DNA of 7,518 bases from Ignavibacteriota bacterium. Its GTDB lineage: Bacteria; Bacteroidota; Kapaibacteriia; Palsa-1295. A program made the position numbers and the translations under genes. The stretch covers positions 1-7,518 of the forward strand of contig PLXB01000512.1 of the NCBI GenBank assembly GCA_003151215.1, in the 5' to 3' direction. Below, piece after piece: positions 6,114-7,518 of this stretch (the first letter of the stretch is position 1; each line of letters starts with the position of its first letter). The notes under the pieces were generated by a model. The model worked only from the letters and a program-made list of their open reading frames with translations. It had not been told where the DNA came from and made no database searches.

Positions 6114-7518
6114 ATGACATTTCTCGAAGCGCTAAAACGTCGCCCGCTCGTTTTTGACGGAGCTACGGGCACCCATTTGCAGGGACAACATCTTACTTCC
6201 GATGATTTCGGCGGAGAGCATCTTGCCGGCTGCAATGAATATCTTGTCCGCTCGAAACCGAGCGCAGTCGAACTTGTCCATAAAGATTATCTCGAAGCAG
6301 GTGCCGATGTGATCGAAACCGATACGTTCGGTTCGGCGTCTATCGTACTTGCTGAATACGATCTCGGTGATCTTGCATACGATCTTTCAAGGGAAGCCGC
6401 AGTACTTGCGAAGAAAGTTGCGATGGATTATTCGACGAAGGATAAACCTCGTTTTGTCGCAGGCTCTATTGGTCCGACGACAAAACTTCCCTCGCTCCTG
6501 CATATCGGCTTCGATGCAATGCGGCAGACATTTTACGATCAAATGGCAGGCTTATTCGATGGCGGCGCCGATCTATTCTGCATTGAGACATGCCAGGATA
6601 TTTTGCAGATGAAATGCGCTCTTGCCGCATGCCAGGATCTTTTTGCCGAACGCAAGAAGCAAATTCCCGTCATTGCCTCGGTAACGATCGAAACGATGGG
6701 TACAATGCTTATGGGTACGGAAATTGCAGCGGCGCTGACGGCGCTTGAGCCGTATGATATTATCAGCCTGATCGGAATGAACTGCGCAACGGGCCCGAAG
6801 GAAATGGAAGAGAACGTACGATATCTCGTACAAAATTCTACAAAGCCGATCTTCTGCATGCCGAATGCCGGACTGCCGGAAAATATTGGGGGCGTTGCAC
6901 ATTACCATCTTACTCCCGAAGAGATGGAGAAATGGATGAATCATTTTGTTGCCGATCTCGGAGTATCGGTGATAGGCGGCTGCTGCGGCACGACGAAAGA
7001 GCACATCAAAAAATTAAGCTCGCTTGCTGAGCGGATCACATCGAAAAACCGGCAGGTAACCTGGACTCCGGCTGCTGCGTCAATTTATTCGGCATCTCCT
7101 CTTGCACAGGAGCCTGCTCCGGTTATTGTCGGTGAACGCTGCAATACGAACGGATCGAAGAAATTCCGCGATCTTATTTTGGCTGAAGACTACGAATCTG
7201 CTGTCGGCATGGCACGCGAACAGGTGAAAGAAGGCGCCCACATGCTTGATCTCTGTGTAGCATACGTCGGACGCGATGAAGTTCGAGATATGCGTGAAGT
7301 AATGAAATTTTTTAATACGCAGGTCACACTTCCCCTGGTTATTGATTCGACGGAATATCCTGTCATCGAAGAAGCACTGAAGCTTTATGCCGGGCGTGCA
7401 ATTGTCAATTCCATCAATATGGAAGATGGCGAAGAACGCATGGCTCATGTTCTTCCGCTTTGTAAAAGATATGGTGCAGCAGTGATCGCACTTACGATCG
7501 ACGAAAAAGGAATGGCGA
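6114..7518 (+). CDS. metH: Cobalamin-dependent methionine synthase MetH (3' end beyond the window)
   Basis: The first 468 codons of metH are present; the frame is open to the right edge, so the gene is cut by the window rather than broken. MetH moves a methyl group from 5-methyltetrahydrofolate to homocysteine via bound methylcobalamin. The homocysteine domain (about 1-310) opens with RPLVFDGATGT (10-20), has SIGPTTKLPS (118-127), and carries the three zinc-binding cysteines: C224 in MNCATGP and C290-C291 in GGCCGTT. The pterin domain begins near 335: VGERCNTNGSKKFRDLI (339-355), GAHMLDLCVAYVGRDE (374-389), PLVIDST (407-413) and GRAIVNSINMEDGEE (427-441). The CVAYVGRDE form resembles MetH of cyanobacteria and similar phyla more than E. 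coli. The remaining pterin, cobalamin-binding and reactivation domains would lie to the right. The ATG at 6114 gives the family's usual start; no Shine-Dalgarno precedes it. Identification is sure; full domain content cannot be judged here. Confidence 0.96.
   Translation, partial: MTFLEALKRRPLVFDGATGTHLQGQHLTSDDFGGEHLAGCNEYLVRSKPSAVELVHKDYLEAGADVIETDTFGSASIVLAEYDLGDLAYDLSREAAVLAKKVAMDYSTKDKPRFVAGSIGPTTKLPSLLHIGFDAMRQTFYDQMAGLFDGGADLFCIETCQDILQMKCALAACQDLFAERKKQIPVIASVTIETMGTMLMGTEIAAALTALEPYDIISLIGMNCATGPKEMEENVRYLVQNSTKPIFCMPNAGLPENIGGVAHYHLTPEEMEKWMNHFVADLGVSVIGGCCGTTKEHIKKLSSLAERITSKNRQVTWTPAAASIYSASPLAQEPAPVIVGERCNTNGSKKFRDLILAEDYESAVGMAREQVKEGAHMLDLCVAYVGRDEVRDMREVMKFFNTQVTLPLVIDSTEYPVIEEALKLYAGRAIVNSINMEDGEERMAHVLPLCKRYGAAVIALTIDEKGMA

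Noticed and set aside
6573..7448. Minus-strand open frames of 143 and 122 codons opposite metH
   Set aside because: Both are antisense to conserved MetH sequence, including the zinc cysteines and pterin motifs.
1..7518. CRISPR array, insertion sequence, tRNA or phage/defence genes
   Set aside because: No regularly spaced repeats, transposase, terminal repeats, tRNA cloverleaf or defence-type protein was found on either strand.

Overview
The window is a stretch of ordinary chromosome that most likely comes from the Bacteroidota/Chlorobiota superphylum, for example an Ignavibacteria- or Kapabacteria-like lineage. Three things point there. One protein ends in a type IX secretion-style sorting domain. 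A good TAnnTTTG promoter box, the Bacteroidota -7 consensus, lies upstream of the sigma-factor gene. Shine-Dalgarno sequences are weak or absent at most starts. This placement is an inference; there is no rRNA or other phylogenetic marker except rsmA.

Layout. Five genes lie on the minus strand, in transcription order: rsmA/ksgA (5955-5125), a PAP2/Aur1-type membrane phosphatase (about 5043-4081), a stand-alone glcD-like FAD oxidase (3850-2438), an ECF sigma factor (1981-1304), and a secreted protein with a C-terminal sorting domain (1167-55). One gene, metH (6114 to the right edge, incomplete), is on the plus strand and diverges from rsmA across a 158-bp intergenic region. metH is the only gene of the window that runs off an edge. 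Rho-independent-type hairpins follow the secreted-protein gene (15-46) and the sigma gene (1277-1296), so these two look like separate transcription units. rsmA and the PAP2 gene are close enough to be co-transcribed.

Function. The genes do not form one pathway. They are a mix of core functions (16S rRNA dimethylation, cobalamin-dependent methionine synthesis), 2-hydroxyacid oxidation, lipid phosphate chemistry, transcriptional control and one lineage-specific secreted protein. I found no mobile element, CRISPR array, tRNA, rRNA, defence locus or obvious biosynthetic cluster. The non-coding signals worth checking are the sigma-gene promoter region (2120-2175), the repeats upstream of glcD (3905-4005), and a perfect inverted repeat between rsmA and metH (6008-6027). 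Nothing here clearly supports a previously undescribed system.
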